DNA of 64,000 nucleotides from Macrococcoides bohemicum (GCF_042658685.1 NZ_JBHSQY010000001.1), one strand, 5' to 3'; positions 8,972 to 18,244 are shown, counted from the stretch's first letter. Numbers and translations: made by a program. The notes: generated by a model from the sequence alone, not told the origin.

Positions 8972-9706
8972 TTAAGATTCAAACTTTGCTCTTTTACGAG
9001 GTAAATAATGAACAGTTACTAATATGAGGACTGCGAGCACTGTCCATGAGCACATGATGAAAAACATATTGTATTTTAAATTCAATAAGCCAAAAAATAA
9101 AATAATTGAAGGCAGTGTTAATAAAAATGTTGTTATTTTAAGCCAGTTCATAAATCTGGATTTTCTTTTGAATAACACTGATATAACATGTGCAACTATA
9201 CTGATAAAAATAATTTTTATGACAGTAGTGATAAATTGAATGAAAATCAGAAAACCGATAAAGATCGACAGATAAAAGTAACTAGACGCAGTATACGTTT
9301 TTAAAAAAGTAATGAAAGTCGTTTTATCATAAAACATCGGCAAATTTAAATATGACAAGAAGGTTGATTCATCTACTTGTATGCCGTATTTCTGAAACGA
9401 CATGACATGATTTTCCGGTGATTGTTTTTTATTTGAAAATAAAATTTTATAAGGTGGGACATCGATTGTTTTTTCTTCTTTCAAGACAAGTACATTATCT
9501 TTAATTTTAAAGTCAGGTATTTCATGCTGTTTATTTTTCACCATCTGATTTGCAACATTAATGGCTTTGTAAAAATTAATACTATTTGGAATAGAGAAAA
9601 GAATTGCAATGATTAATATATGTAAAAAAATATATCTGAGCTTTACTGTTCTGAACAAAGAATATTGTTTAGGTTTCATTAACCTTTTCAAGTGCTTAAA
9701 ATACAA
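8972..9706 (-). CDS. DUF1189 family membrane protein (YqgB-like)
   Basis: 244 residues. One hydrophobic segment lies near the N-terminus (FLHILIIAILFSIP, about 27-40), then an extracytoplasmic domain of about 100 residues, then three to four membrane segments (YLSIFIGFLIFIQFI onward). The start is TTG at 9706, seven bases after TAGGAGG; no ATG is better placed. The topology and the position next to sodA match YqgB/DUF1189 of Bacillus, whose function is not established. It is monocistronic and divergent from sodA. Confidence 0.75.
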   Translation of the reverse strand: MYFKHLKRLMKPKQYSLFRTVKLRYIFLHILIIAILFSIPNSINFYKAINVANQMVKNKQHEIPDFKIKDNVLVLKEEKTIDVPPYKILFSNKKQSPENHVMSFQKYGIQVDESTFLSYLNLPMFYDKTTFITFLKTYTASSYFYLSIFIGFLIFIQFITTVIKIIFISIVAHVISVLFKRKSRFMNWLKITTFLLTLPSIILFFGLLNLKYNMFFIMCSWTVLAVLILVTVHYLPRKRAKFES

Positions 9707-9763
9707 ATTATTTCCTCCTAGAATTCTTTAAATGATTGGAGATAAGACAACACTATTATTCTA

Positions 9764-9830
9764 TCAAAAATATTCATTTTGATATATAAGCAAAGTAGTT
9801 GAGAACGCTATCTTAAGTTGATATGATAAA
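9764..9830 (+). promoter_or_regulatory. sodA promoter with upstream dyad
   Basis: TTGAGA (9799-9804) and TATGAT (9822-9827) are separated by 17 bases, a good SigA-type promoter, about 35 bases before the sodA ATG. Just upstream, TATCAAAA (9764) and TTTTGATA (9779-9786) form a spaced inverted repeat that could be an operator. I cannot assign it to a known metal or stress regulator. Confidence 0.7.
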
Positions 9831-9863
9831 TATGTACTTAAAATTTAAGGAGGATGATTAATT

Positions 9864-10463
9864 ATGGCTTTTGAATTACCACAATTACCATATGCATATG
9901 ATGCATTAGAACCACACATCGATAAAGAAACTATGGAGATTCACCATACGAAACACCATAATACTTACGTTACTAACTTAAATGCTGCAGTAGAGGGAAC
10001 TGAATTTGCAGATCTTTCTATCGAAGATTTAATGAAAAAAATTAACGAAGTACCTGCTGACAAGAAAACAGCTGTAGTAAATAATGGTGGTGGACACTAT
10101 AATCACTCATTATTCTGGACTTTACTTGCAACAGGTAAAGAAGCTACTGGTGAAGTAGTTGATGCAATCAATGCTAAGTTCGGTTCTTTAGACGCTTTTA
10201 AAGAAGAATTTGCTAAAGCTGCAACTACACGTTTTGGTTCTGGTTGGGCTTGGTTAGTAGTAAACAATGGAGAATTAGAAGTAGTTTCTACACCAAACCA
10301 AGAGAATCCTTTAATGGAAGGTAAAACACCTATCTTAGGTTTAGATGTTTGGGAGCATGCTTATTACTTAAACTATCAAAATAAACGTCCTGACTATATT
10401 GCAGCATTCTGGAATGTAGTAAACTGGGAAAAAGTAAACGAATTATATTTAGCTGCTAAATAG
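9864..10463 (+). CDS. sodA: Superoxide dismutase, Mn/Fe type
   Basis: 199 residues, a complete Fe/Mn-SOD. Metal ligands are His27, His81 (in GGGHYNHSLFW), Asp161 and His165 (DVWEHAYYLNYQ). GlyGly residues in NNGGGHYNH are at the position that in Mn-preferring enzymes usually favours manganese, but metal choice cannot be decided from sequence alone. AAGGAGGATGA precedes the ATG. It has its own promoter and terminator. Position next to yqgB and the PBP gene is conserved with Bacillus and Staphylococcus. Confidence 0.97.
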   Translation: MAFELPQLPYAYDALEPHIDKETMEIHHTKHHNTYVTNLNAAVEGTEFADLSIEDLMKKINEVPADKKTAVVNNGGGHYNHSLFWTLLATGKEATGEVVDAINAKFGSLDAFKEEFAKAATTRFGSGWAWLVVNNGELEVVSTPNQENPLMEGKTPILGLDVWEHAYYLNYQNKRPDYIAAFWNVVNWEKVNELYLAAK

Positions 10464-10488
10464 TAGTTAATCATAATTCGTAAGCGTT

Positions 10489-10522
10489 AAGAGACATTTC
10501 ATCTGAAATGTCTCTTTATTTT
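10489..10522 (+). terminator. sodA terminator
   Basis: AGAGACATTTC and GAAATGTCTCT form an 11-bp stem with a 4-base loop, followed by TTATTTTT. Confidence 0.88.
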
Positions 10523-10603
10523 TGTTTTTATATCAAAAATATAGAAAATATGTGTTAATTCATATATTATTAAAAGATAAATGGTAGTGATGGGGGATTT
10601 CCT

Positions 10604-12730
10604 TTGAAACGTGTTAAACAAGAATCAAATGAACTAAAACAAAAACGACTGATGAACCGCAGAATCAGCGTTATCTTTATGGCAATTGTTTCATTATTAA
10701 TCATCCTGGTTCTTAGATTAGGATACCTTCAGATTGTTAAAGGTGAAACTTATAAAAAAGCTGTAGATAATAATGAAAATATAGAAGTAAATGAATCAGT
10801 GCCTCGAGGGAGAATATATGATCGAAACGGTAAACTGTTGGTTGATAATACTTCGAAAAAAGCAATTACATACACACGTGATCGTATGACAAGTCGTAGT
10901 GAGATGCTTGATACTGCAAAAAAATTACATGAATTGATGTCTATGCCTATAGATGCTTTGACTTTAAGGGATAAACAGGACTTCTTTATACTGACTCATA
11001 AAGATGAAGTCGATCAATTAATGAAGAAAGAATTACAATTATTTGATACAGGTGAAATCTCTCAGGAAGAATATAATGAAGCGGTCTATAAAAAATTAAC
11101 AATAGCGAAATTGAAATCAATGTCACAAGATGAATTAGAAGTAGCAGCAATTTTTCGTGAAATGAGCAGTGGAAGTCAGTTAAGTCCTCAAATTATTAGA
11201 AACGACAATGTGACAGAAAAAGAATATGCATTAGTTTCTCAGAATTTAAGTGAATTACCTGGTGTGAATACTACAATGGATTGGGATAGAAAATATCTTT
11301 ATGGTAAGACATTACGTACAATGTTTGGCAATGTTTCATCAAAAGAAGAAGGATTACCTAAAGAATTAGTAGACTATTATTTATCTAAAGGTTATTCACG
11401 TAATGACAGAGTAGGACAAAGTTATCTTGAATTTCAATACGAAAATGTTTTACGAGGCAAAAAGAAAAAGATGCGTTATTTAACTGATAAATCAGGAAAA
11501 ATCATTAATTCTGAAGTGATTTCTGAAGGGTCGAGAGGTAACGATCTGGTTTTATCAATAGATATTGATCTGCAGCTTAAAGTTGAAAAATTAGTAGATG
11601 AACACATTCAAATTTTACGTTCAATGAATGCAAAATCGATGGATAAAGTATTAGTGGTCGTACAAGATCCTAATAACGGTGATATTCTTGCATTAGCTGG
11701 AAGACAAATTGATAAGAACGGTAAGATAACAGATTATCATTACGGAACATTTACATCTCAATATGCAGTTGGGTCTATAGTAAAAGGTGCTACAATACTT
11801 ACTGGATATAGTAATAATGCTATAAGTATTGGAGAGGATATGATTGACCAACCTTTAGTATTTAAAGGTGGTGTAGAAAAGCGATCATATTTTAACCCGA
11901 CTGGCAAAATAGAGATTAATGATAAAGAAGCATTAATGCACTCATCAAACGTTTATATGTTTAAAACAGCATTAAAGATGGCAGGTTTAAATTATTCTAA
12001 TAATATGTCATTACCTGCAGATATAACAGAGGTAGGATTAAAACTAAGAAAAGGATTAAATCAATTTGGATTAGGTGTTAAAACAGGTATTGATTTGCCA
12101 AATGAGGTGACAGGTCAAACAGGTACGCTGAAGAATAATCCTGGTAATTACCTGGATTTAGCAATCGGACAATATGATACATATACGCCATTACAACTTT
12201 CTCAATATGTCTCAACGATTGCTAATGATGGTTACCGTATACAGCCACATCTAGTGAAAGAAATTCGTGCAGCTTCAAAGACTGATAAAATAGGACCAAT
12301 TAAAGAAAGTATTAAAGGAAAAGTGCTGAACCGAATTAATAATTCACAAGATGAAATTGATCAGGTGAAAGATGGGTTCGATATGGCATTTAATAACGAA
12401 CTTGGTACAGGTTATAAAAGTTTTGCTAATACGATAGTAAAAAGTGCAGGAAAAACCGGAACAGCAGAAGTATTCCAGGATGGTAAGTCACGCGTAAATT
12501 CTACGTATATCGGCTATGCTCCTATGGACAAACCAAGTATGAGTTTCGCTATTATCTATACAAATCAACCTGTCCCACCACCATGGTTACCTGGTGGAGA
12601 TTTGGGAAGAGATATTATAAATGAATATTTTAAAGATAAAGCGGATAAGAAAACAAAAGTGATAGAAACAGGTTCTTCAGGTGTACAAAGTGCAATATCA
12701 AATGGTGTTGAACAGAATAATACAGAATAA
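10604..12730 (+). CDS. pbp3: Class B penicillin-binding protein (PBP3 / PbpA-like transpeptidase)
   Basis: 708-residue peptidoglycan transpeptidase with an N-terminal cytoplasmic basic stretch, one membrane anchor (about 23-45), the dimerisation domain beginning PRGRIYDRNGKLL, and a penicillin-binding domain. Catalytic motifs are Ser391-x-x-Lys394 (GSIVKG), Ser447-x-Asn449 (HSSNVY) and Lys617-Thr-Gly (AGKTGTAEVF). The start is TTG at 10604 after GGGGGATTT. Location next to sodA matches B. subtilis pbpA (PBP 2A) and staphylococcal PBP3. All three active-site motifs are normal; I see no obvious resistance substitution but none can be excluded. Confidence 0.93.
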   Translation: MKRVKQESNELKQKRLMNRRISVIFMAIVSLLIILVLRLGYLQIVKGETYKKAVDNNENIEVNESVPRGRIYDRNGKLLVDNTSKKAITYTRDRMTSRSEMLDTAKKLHELMSMPIDALTLRDKQDFFILTHKDEVDQLMKKELQLFDTGEISQEEYNEAVYKKLTIAKLKSMSQDELEVAAIFREMSSGSQLSPQIIRNDNVTEKEYALVSQNLSELPGVNTTMDWDRKYLYGKTLRTMFGNVSSKEEGLPKELVDYYLSKGYSRNDRVGQSYLEFQYENVLRGKKKKMRYLTDKSGKIINSEVISEGSRGNDLVLSIDIDLQLKVEKLVDEHIQILRSMNAKSMDKVLVVVQDPNNGDILALAGRQIDKNGKITDYHYGTFTSQYAVGSIVKGATILTGYSNNAISIGEDMIDQPLVFKGGVEKRSYFNPTGKIEINDKEALMHSSNVYMFKTALKMAGLNYSNNMSLPADITEVGLKLRKGLNQFGLGVKTGIDLPNEVTGQTGTLKNNPGNYLDLAIGQYDTYTPLQLSQYVSTIANDGYRIQPHLVKEIRAASKTDKIGPIKESIKGKVLNRINNSQDEIDQVKDGFDMAFNNELGTGYKSFANTIVKSAGKTGTAEVFQDGKSRVNSTYIGYAPMDKPSMSFAIIYTNQPVPPPWLPGGDLGRDIINEYFKDKADKKTKVIETGSSGVQSAISNGVEQNNTE

Positions 12731-12763
12731 TTAATCTATTAAAAAATAAGATTTCTTGAGTAA

Positions 12764-12793
12764 AAGGCAATGCAATGATGCATTGTCTTTTTT
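12764..12793 (+). terminator. Terminator after the PBP gene
   Basis: GGCAATGCA and TGCATTGTC form a stem around ATGA (12766-12787), followed by TTTTTTTC. Confidence 0.85.
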
Positions 12794-12794
12794 C

Positions 12795-12833
12795 TTTACA
12801 TAAAATTTACATTACATTCATCTTGAATTAACA
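12795..12833 (+). promoter_or_regulatory. Pho box (PhoP-binding repeats) upstream of pstS
   Basis: Four hexamers with exact 11-base periodicity, TTTACA (12795), TTTACA (12806), TTCATC (12817) and TTAACA (12828), match the PhoP consensus TT(A/T/C)ACA spaced by 4-6 bases. A TATAGT candidate -10 follows near 12842. This predicts activation of pstSCAB-phoU by PhoP under phosphate limitation. Confidence 0.78.
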
Positions 12834-12906
12834 ATCTTACACTATAGTAAGTAGTGTAATAAACAAATACAAATTATTCGTCTATTCAATTAGGAGGACT
12901 TTCAAA

Positions 12907-13878
12907 ATGAAAAAATGGCAATTAGTAGGTTCAACAACTGTTTTAGGTACTGCATTATTATTAGGTGCTTGTGGTGGAGCAGCTGACAAGAAAGAAGATA
13001 ATGCTTCTGAAGATAAAGGTGCTAGTACTGATACAGCAGCTAAAGATATTGAAGGTAAAGTAGCTGGAGACGGTTCATCGACTGTTGCACCAGTAACTGA
13101 AAAAATTAATGAAGAATTCAATGCTGAATATCCTAATGTTGAGGTTGCTATCGGAACATCAGGTACTGGTGGTGGTTTTGAGAAATTCATCGCTGGAGAA
13201 ACTGACTTCTCTAACGCATCTCGTGATATTAAAGATGAAGAGAAAAAAGCTTTAGAAGATAAAAAAATTGAATATACTGAATTTAAAATCGCTTCAGATG
13301 GATTAACTGTTGCTGTAAATAAAGATAATGATTTTGTAGATTACTTAACATTTGAAGAGTTAGCTAAGATTTACTCTGGAAAAGCTAAAACTTGGAAAGA
13401 TGTTCGTGCTGACTTCCCAGCTGAAGAAATTAAAGCATTCTCACCCGACCAATCACATGGAACTTATGACTTCTTTAGTGAAGAAGTATTAGATGAAGGT
13501 GAAATTAAAGCTGAGAAAAATGCTGATACTAACGTAATCGTTAAATCAGTACAAGATAATAAAACTGGTATCGGTTTCTTCGGATATAATTTCTATCAAG
13601 AAAACAAAGATAACTTAAAAGCTGTTAAGATTCAAAAAGAAGGTAAAGGTGAGGGTGTAGAAGCGACTGAAGAATCAGTTAAAGATGGTTCTTATCCATT
13701 AAGTCGTCCATTATTCATCTATGCTAAAAATGATTCTTTAAAAGAAAACAAGGCATTTAAAGAGTTTATGAAATTTGCTTTAGAAAAAGCAAAAGATGCT
13801 TCAACTGAATCTGGATATGTTGCATTAGAAGATGCAGAATATGAAAAATCTTTAAAAACATTAGAAGGTATTAAATAA
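12907..13878 (+). CDS. pstS: Phosphate ABC transporter substrate-binding lipoprotein
   Basis: 323 residues. A signal peptide ends in a lipobox (LLLGAC) so that Cys22 is lipidated, followed by an acidic and Lys-rich linker. The mature part contains GDGSSTVAPVT and GTSGTGGGFEKF, the phosphate-binding loops of PstS, and SPDQSHGTYDFF. It binds phosphate outside the membrane and hands it to PstCA. It is preceded by a Pho box and AGGAGG. A terminator-like hairpin between it and pstC should make it the most abundant product of the operon. Confidence 0.95.
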   Translation: MKKWQLVGSTTVLGTALLLGACGGAADKKEDNASEDKGASTDTAAKDIEGKVAGDGSSTVAPVTEKINEEFNAEYPNVEVAIGTSGTGGGFEKFIAGETDFSNASRDIKDEEKKALEDKKIEYTEFKIASDGLTVAVNKDNDFVDYLTFEELAKIYSGKAKTWKDVRADFPAEEIKAFSPDQSHGTYDFFSEEVLDEGEIKAEKNADTNVIVKSVQDNKTGIGFFGYNFYQENKDNLKAVKIQKEGKGEGVEATEESVKDGSYPLSRPLFIYAKNDSLKENKAFKEFMKFALEKAKDASTESGYVALEDAEYEKSLKTLEGIK

Positions 13879-13914
13879 TTATTAACTTAATAATTATTAG
13901 AATATGAAATTTTT

Positions 13915-13943
13915 TTAAGGGACGAAATTTTTCGTCCCTTTTA
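13915..13943 (+). terminator. Leaky intra-operon terminator between pstS and pstC
   Basis: AAGGGACGAAA and TTTCGTCCCTT form a hairpin followed by TTAA. Its place between the binding-protein gene and the permease genes suggests partial termination or 3'-end stabilisation of pstS mRNA. Confidence 0.75.
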
Positions 13944-13962
13944 AAATGAAGGAGTCTAAACT

Positions 13963-14895
13963 ATGGAAAATAAAATTTCTGTACAAGATTTAATTGCTCA
14001 AAATAAGAGTAAAGGATCTTCAAAAAACATCATTGAAAAAATAATTCCAACAATTTTAGCTATCATTGCTTCAATTTCAATTTTAACGACAATTGGAATC
14101 CTCATTACATTATTAACTGAAACAATTACGTTCTTTACACGTGTTTCGTTTGCAGACTTTTTCCTTGAAAAAGAATGGAATGCATTTGGTCAAGATCCGA
14201 AATTCGGTATTATTTCATTAATTTTAGGAACTTTAAAAGTAACTTTAATCGCAACTCTTTTCGCTGTTCCGGTTGGTTTAGGCGCAGCATTGTATTTAAG
14301 TGAATATGCAAGTGATCGTGCAAGAAGAATTATTAAACCTATTTTAGAAATCTTAGCAGGTATCCCTACTATCGTTTATGGTTTCTTTGCTTTAACATTC
14401 GTTACACCGTTATTACGTTCAGTATGGCCAGACTTAGGAAGTTTTAATGCAATCAGTCCGGGATTAGTAATTGGTATTATGATCGTACCGATGATTGCTT
14501 CATTATCTGAAGATGCAATGAGTGCTGTACCACAGGCAATTCGTGAAGGTGCATTAGGTTTAGGATCAACGAAATTAGAAACTGCTATTAAAGTAGTTTT
14601 CCCTGCAGCATTATCTGGGATTTTAGCTTCTATCGTGTTAGCAGTATCACGTGCAATCGGGGAAACAATGATCGTATCACTTGCAGCAGGTAGTTCACCT
14701 GAATTCTCTTTAGATTTCACGAACTCATTACAAACGATGACAGCATTTATCGTGCAGGTTGCGACTGGAGATGCTACATTTGGATCAGATATATACTACA
14801 GTATCTATGCAGTAGGATTTACATTATTCGTATTTACATTAATTATGAACTTCATTTCACAATGGGTTACTAAACGATTCAGAGAGGAGTATTAA
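13963..14895 (+). CDS. pstC: Phosphate ABC transporter permease PstC
   Basis: 310 residues with six main membrane helices. It contains the LGAALYLSEYAS segment of Pst permeases, EILAGIPTIVYGFFAL, and the cytoplasmic EAA loop EGALGLGSTKLETAIKVVFP that docks on PstB. Together with PstA it forms the phosphate channel. GAAGGAG precedes the ATG. It is followed one base after its stop by pstA. Confidence 0.95.
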   Translation: MENKISVQDLIAQNKSKGSSKNIIEKIIPTILAIIASISILTTIGILITLLTETITFFTRVSFADFFLEKEWNAFGQDPKFGIISLILGTLKVTLIATLFAVPVGLGAALYLSEYASDRARRIIKPILEILAGIPTIVYGFFALTFVTPLLRSVWPDLGSFNAISPGLVIGIMIVPMIASLSEDAMSAVPQAIREGALGLGSTKLETAIKVVFPAALSGILASIVLAVSRAIGETMIVSLAAGSSPEFSLDFTNSLQTMTAFIVQVATGDATFGSDIYYSIYAVGFTLFVFTLIMNFISQWVTKRFREEY

Positions 14896-14896
14896 T

Positions 14897-15790
14897 ATGG
14901 AATTAATTAATCATGAAACAGTTGAAAAGAAACTCTCTGGCAGACTGTCAAAAAATAAAATTGTTAAATTTCTTTTCTTCCTATGTACAATGATCGGTTT
15001 AGTTGTACTGGCGATTTTATTATTTGATATTATTCGTAAAGGTGCAGGGTATTTAACACCTCAGTTCTTTACAAACTTCTCATCTACAACACCAGAAAAA
15101 GCAGGTATTAAAGGTGCTTTAATCGGAACATTATGGCTAATGATGACAATTGCACCAATCGCAGTAACCTTAGGTGTAGCTACGGCTATCTACATGGAAG
15201 AGTATGCAAAGGATAATGCTTTTACTAGATTTATTAAAGTCAATATCGCTAACTTAGCATCTGTACCATCAGTGGTATTTGGTTTATTAGGATTAACGTT
15301 ATTCGTACGTGGTGCGGGTATTGAATCACTTTCACTTGGAAAGTCGGTTTTAGCGGCAGCACTTACAATGTCATTAATGATTTTACCGGTTATCATCGTT
15401 TCGAGTCAGGAAGCGATTAGAGCAGTACCGAATGCAATTCGTGAAGCTTCATTAGGATTAGGTGGAACGAAATGGCAGACGATTACAAACGTTGTATTAC
15501 CAGCTTCTATTCCTGGTATTTTAACGGGGACAATTTTAGCTTTATCTCGTGCCATTGGTGAGACTGCACCATTAGTAGTAATCGGTATTCCAACTATCTT
15601 CATGAAAACACCTGATAGTATTATGGATAGATTCCAGGCGTTACCAATGCAGATCTTTACATGGGCTAAATTACCGAAAGCTGAATTCCAGTTTGTGTCT
15701 TCAGCTGCGATAATTGTGTTATTAATCATGTTAATTGCCATGAACTCAATTGCAATTTTTATCCGTAATAAATATCAGAAAAAATTCTAG
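14897..15790 (+). CDS. pstA: Phosphate ABC transporter permease PstA
   Basis: 297 residues, six predicted helices. The motif series parallels PstC: AIYMEEYAKDN, NLASVPSVVFGLLGL, and EAA loop EASLGLGGTKWQTITNVVLP followed by RAIGETAPLVVIG. It is separated from pstC by a single base; its ribosome-binding site AGAGGAG lies inside the end of pstC, so translation is likely coupled. Confidence 0.95.
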   Translation: MELINHETVEKKLSGRLSKNKIVKFLFFLCTMIGLVVLAILLFDIIRKGAGYLTPQFFTNFSSTTPEKAGIKGALIGTLWLMMTIAPIAVTLGVATAIYMEEYAKDNAFTRFIKVNIANLASVPSVVFGLLGLTLFVRGAGIESLSLGKSVLAAALTMSLMILPVIIVSSQEAIRAVPNAIREASLGLGGTKWQTITNVVLPASIPGILTGTILALSRAIGETAPLVVIGIPTIFMKTPDSIMDRFQALPMQIFTWAKLPKAEFQFVSSAAIIVLLIMLIAMNSIAIFIRNKYQKKF

Positions 15791-15815
15791 TTTTTAATTT
15801 GAGAGGGGTCTTATA

Positions 15816-16715
15816 ATGAATAACAACGTAAAAGTTTCAAATGACGTAAAGAATAATGAAAAAGTTATCGTTACAACTGAAACAGTAAACAATACAGGTA
15901 GTGAAAATGTAAAAAAAGAACGTAATATCGTTACAGGTCAAACACCAAATCCAACAAATCGTAATATTGTTTATCAAACAAAAAATTTAGATTTATGGTA
16001 TGGAGATCATCATGCTTTACAAAATATCAATTTAGATATTTTAGAAAATGAAGTTACAGCAATTATCGGACCATCAGGTTGCGGTAAGTCAACTTATATC
16101 AAAACTTTAAATCGTATGATTGAATTAATCCCAAGCGTAAGAACTTCTGGAGAAATTCTTTACCGTGGAGATAATATCTTCGATAAAAGTTATAAAGTAG
16201 AGCATTTAAGAACTAGAGTAGGTATGGTCTTCCAAAAGCCTAACCCATTCCCAAAATCTATCTATGATAACATTACTTATGGGCCGAGAATCCATGGTAT
16301 CACTGATAAAAAAATCTTAGATGAGATCGTTGAAAAATCACTTCGTGGTGCGGCGATTTGGGATGAAACAAAAGATAGATTAGATAAAAATGCATATGGC
16401 TTATCGGGTGGACAACAACAACGTATTTGTATCGCTCGTTGTTTAGCAATCGAACCTGATGTTATTTTAATGGATGAGCCTACATCTGCATTAGATCCAA
16501 TTTCAACTCTAAAAGTCGAAGAGTTAGTTCAGGAAATAAAAAATCAATATTCAATCATTATCGTTACGCATAACATGCAACAAGCTGCTCGTATTTCAGA
16601 CAAAACAGCATTCTTCTTAAATGGTTATGTAAACGAGTATGATACAACGGATAAGATTTTCTCTAACCCAGCTGACGAACAAACAGAACGTTATATTTCA
16701 GGAAGGTTTGGTTGA
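15816..16715 (+). CDS. pstB: Phosphate ABC transporter ATP-binding protein
   Basis: 299 residues. A polar Asn/Lys/Val-rich N-terminal extension of about 50 residues precedes the ABC domain (LDLWYGDHHALQNINLDI). Walker A is GPSGCGKST (85-93), the signature LSGGQQQR, Walker B VILMDEPTSALD and the switch His in VTHNMQQ. The extension is supported by GAGGGG before ATG 15816; staphylococcal PstB proteins also carry such tails. It powers phosphate import by PstCA. Its stop is two bases from the phoU start. Confidence 0.94.
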   Translation: MNNNVKVSNDVKNNEKVIVTTETVNNTGSENVKKERNIVTGQTPNPTNRNIVYQTKNLDLWYGDHHALQNINLDILENEVTAIIGPSGCGKSTYIKTLNRMIELIPSVRTSGEILYRGDNIFDKSYKVEHLRTRVGMVFQKPNPFPKSIYDNITYGPRIHGITDKKILDEIVEKSLRGAAIWDETKDRLDKNAYGLSGGQQQRICIARCLAIEPDVILMDEPTSALDPISTLKVEELVQEIKNQYSIIIVTHNMQQAARISDKTAFFLNGYVNEYDTTDKIFSNPADEQTERYISGRFG

Positions 16716-16716
16716 T

Positions 16717-17346
16717 ATGAGAGAAATATATGAAGAAAGTTTACAACATTTAGAAGAAAGTGTTTTAAAACTTGCCGATGAAGTTTATAGAACTATTGAA
16801 AAAAGTATTAATGTACTAAGTGATGATGAAAAAACTGTTGCTAGAGAAATTATTGAACATGATCAGGTTATTAATGCTATGGAAAGTGATATAGAGGACC
16901 AGATAATCAGTTTAATTACTAAACAGCAACCCATCGCTACAGACTTAAGAATGATTTTATCATCAAGTAAAGTATCTTCAGAACTTGAAAGAATGGGAGA
17001 TAATGCAGCAAATATTGCTAAGATTCGTAAAAGAGTAAAATTTGAAGATGAATATATTTTGATGCGTCTTAAAACAATGGGAAAACTTAGTATGCTAATG
17101 CTAGCTGATCTTAAAGAAGCACACAAAAATAATGATGTGAATTTAGTTAAAGAAATTATTGAGCGAGATAATGATATTGATGATTTATATAAAGAAATTA
17201 TTAATAGTGCATATTTAATCGACAACGATCCATATATCTCTGGTCAAGCGCATTTAGCTGGTCGTTACCTAGAAAGAATTGGTGATCACATCACGAATAT
17301 CGCTGAAAGTGTTTATTTTACGATTACTGGTGAAAGATTTAACTAA
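16717..17346 (+). CDS. phoU: Phosphate signalling/transport regulator PhoU
   Basis: 209 residues, all-alpha, with two PhoU repeats. Each carries the metal-binding ExxxD motif: LERMGDNAANIA in the first repeat and LERIGDHITNIAES in the second. PhoU modulates Pst transport and signalling to the Pho histidine kinase. The ATG at 16717 follows GGAAGG and lies two bases after the pstB stop; an ATG at 16639 in the same frame lies inside pstB and is not the start. No clear terminator follows; a weak CTAATT/AATTAG dyad is at 17343-17360. Confidence 0.93.
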   Translation: MREIYEESLQHLEESVLKLADEVYRTIEKSINVLSDDEKTVAREIIEHDQVINAMESDIEDQIISLITKQQPIATDLRMILSSSKVSSELERMGDNAANIAKIRKRVKFEDEYILMRLKTMGKLSMLMLADLKEAHKNNDVNLVKEIIERDNDIDDLYKEIINSAYLIDNDPYISGQAHLAGRYLERIGDHITNIAESVYFTITGERFN

Positions 17347-17434
17347 TTCATAAATTAGTACTAGATAATTAATGCGACACATGTTATTATAGAAAAGTCG
17401 TATGGATATTTAGAAACGTGAGGAGGGAACAACT

Positions 17435-17584
17435 ATGCGCGTTAATGTTACTTTAGCTTGTACTGAATGTGGTGAAAGAAACTACATCACTAAAAAAAAT
17501 AAACGTAATAACCCGGAACGTATTGAAATGTCAAAATACTGTGCAAGAGATAATAAAAAAACTTTACACAGAGAAACTAAATAA
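17435..17584 (+). CDS. rpmG: 50S ribosomal protein L33
   Basis: 49 residues, MRVNVTLACTECGERNYI onward, ending LHRETK. This is the staphylococcal-type L33 with a CxxC pair and one later Cys (KYCARD); the fourth zinc ligand of the four-Cys (C+) form is missing, so zinc binding is probably weak or lost. GAGGAGGG is placed 8 bases before the ATG. It lies between phoU and the folate cyclo-ligase gene as in related genomes. Confidence 0.95.
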   Translation: MRVNVTLACTECGERNYITKKNKRNNPERIEMSKYCARDNKKTLHRETK

Positions 17585-17590
17585 TTTTTT

Positions 17591-17627
17591 GAGCAGACAT
17601 GAATTTTCATGTCTGTTTTTTTTTTAT
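17591..17627 (+). terminator. rpmG terminator
   Basis: CAGACATGAA and TTCATGTCTG form a tight stem followed by an uninterrupted T10 tract. Confidence 0.92.
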
Positions 17628-17677
17628 GTCCATTCCATTCTTTATGCTATATTGTATAATATAAATGAGGTGAGAAA

Positions 17678-18244
17678 ATGACGATTAAATCAGAAAAAAA
17701 AGAATTACGATTAACGATACTTTCGCAGTTAAAGCATAACCAAAATAAAACTGAAAAAGAAGATTCGATAATACATACTTTTATTAATGAAGATGTATTT
17801 AGAAATGCGAATTCAATTGGTATCACAATGAGTATGAATCATGAATTAGATACGAGATGGTTAATAGAATATGCAGCAGGTCTTGGTAAAAAAGTATACG
17901 TTCCATATTGTGACTATAAAACGAAACAAATGCACTTTGTTAGATATACTTCGCAAAAGGACATTGTAAAGGATTCATTTGGCATAGATATAATGAATCA
18001 TCGGGAGGAAAGTGGTGCGCAGCCGGAACTAATTGTTGTTCCTGGTGTTGTATTTAATGAAGATGGTTATCGTATTGGATACGGTGGAGGATATTTTGAT
18101 AAATTTTTAAGTCAATATACTGGGCAAACAATAAGTTTAATCTTTGAACTTCAACTCAGTGAAGTATTAATTGAACCACATGATATTCCAGTTTCAATGC
18201 TTATTACTGAGAAAAGAATAATAGTTAATGAGGGCAATCAATGA
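17678..18244 (+). CDS. 5-formyltetrahydrofolate cyclo-ligase
   Basis: 188 residues, YqgN family. It converts 5-formyl-THF to 5,10-methenyl-THF with ATP. Characteristic parts are the N-terminal KKELRLTIL helix with Lys/Arg for ATP, VVPGVVFNEDGYRIGYGGGYFDKFL (the conserved ATP/Mg-binding C-terminal motif), and the EPHDIPV segment near the end. GAGGTGAG precedes the ATG. The stop overlaps the start of gluP by four bases (ATGA), indicating coupling. Confidence 0.93.
   Translation: MTIKSEKKELRLTILSQLKHNQNKTEKEDSIIHTFINEDVFRNANSIGITMSMNHELDTRWLIEYAAGLGKKVYVPYCDYKTKQMHFVRYTSQKDIVKDSFGIDIMNHREESGAQPELIVVPGVVFNEDGYRIGYGGGYFDKFLSQYTGQTISLIFELQLSEVLIEPHDIPVSMLITEKRIIVNEGNQ

Noticed and set aside
12882..13190. 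Minus-strand ORF rich in Ala, Ser and Pro opposite pstS
   Set aside because: Composition is that of an antisense shadow of pstS; no start signal. The same applies to the Ala/Ile/Pro-rich ORFs opposite pstC, pstA and gcvPB.
17469..17681. 70-residue ORF overlapping rpmG
   Set aside because: It is out of frame with the clear L33 gene and passes through the rpmG terminator.
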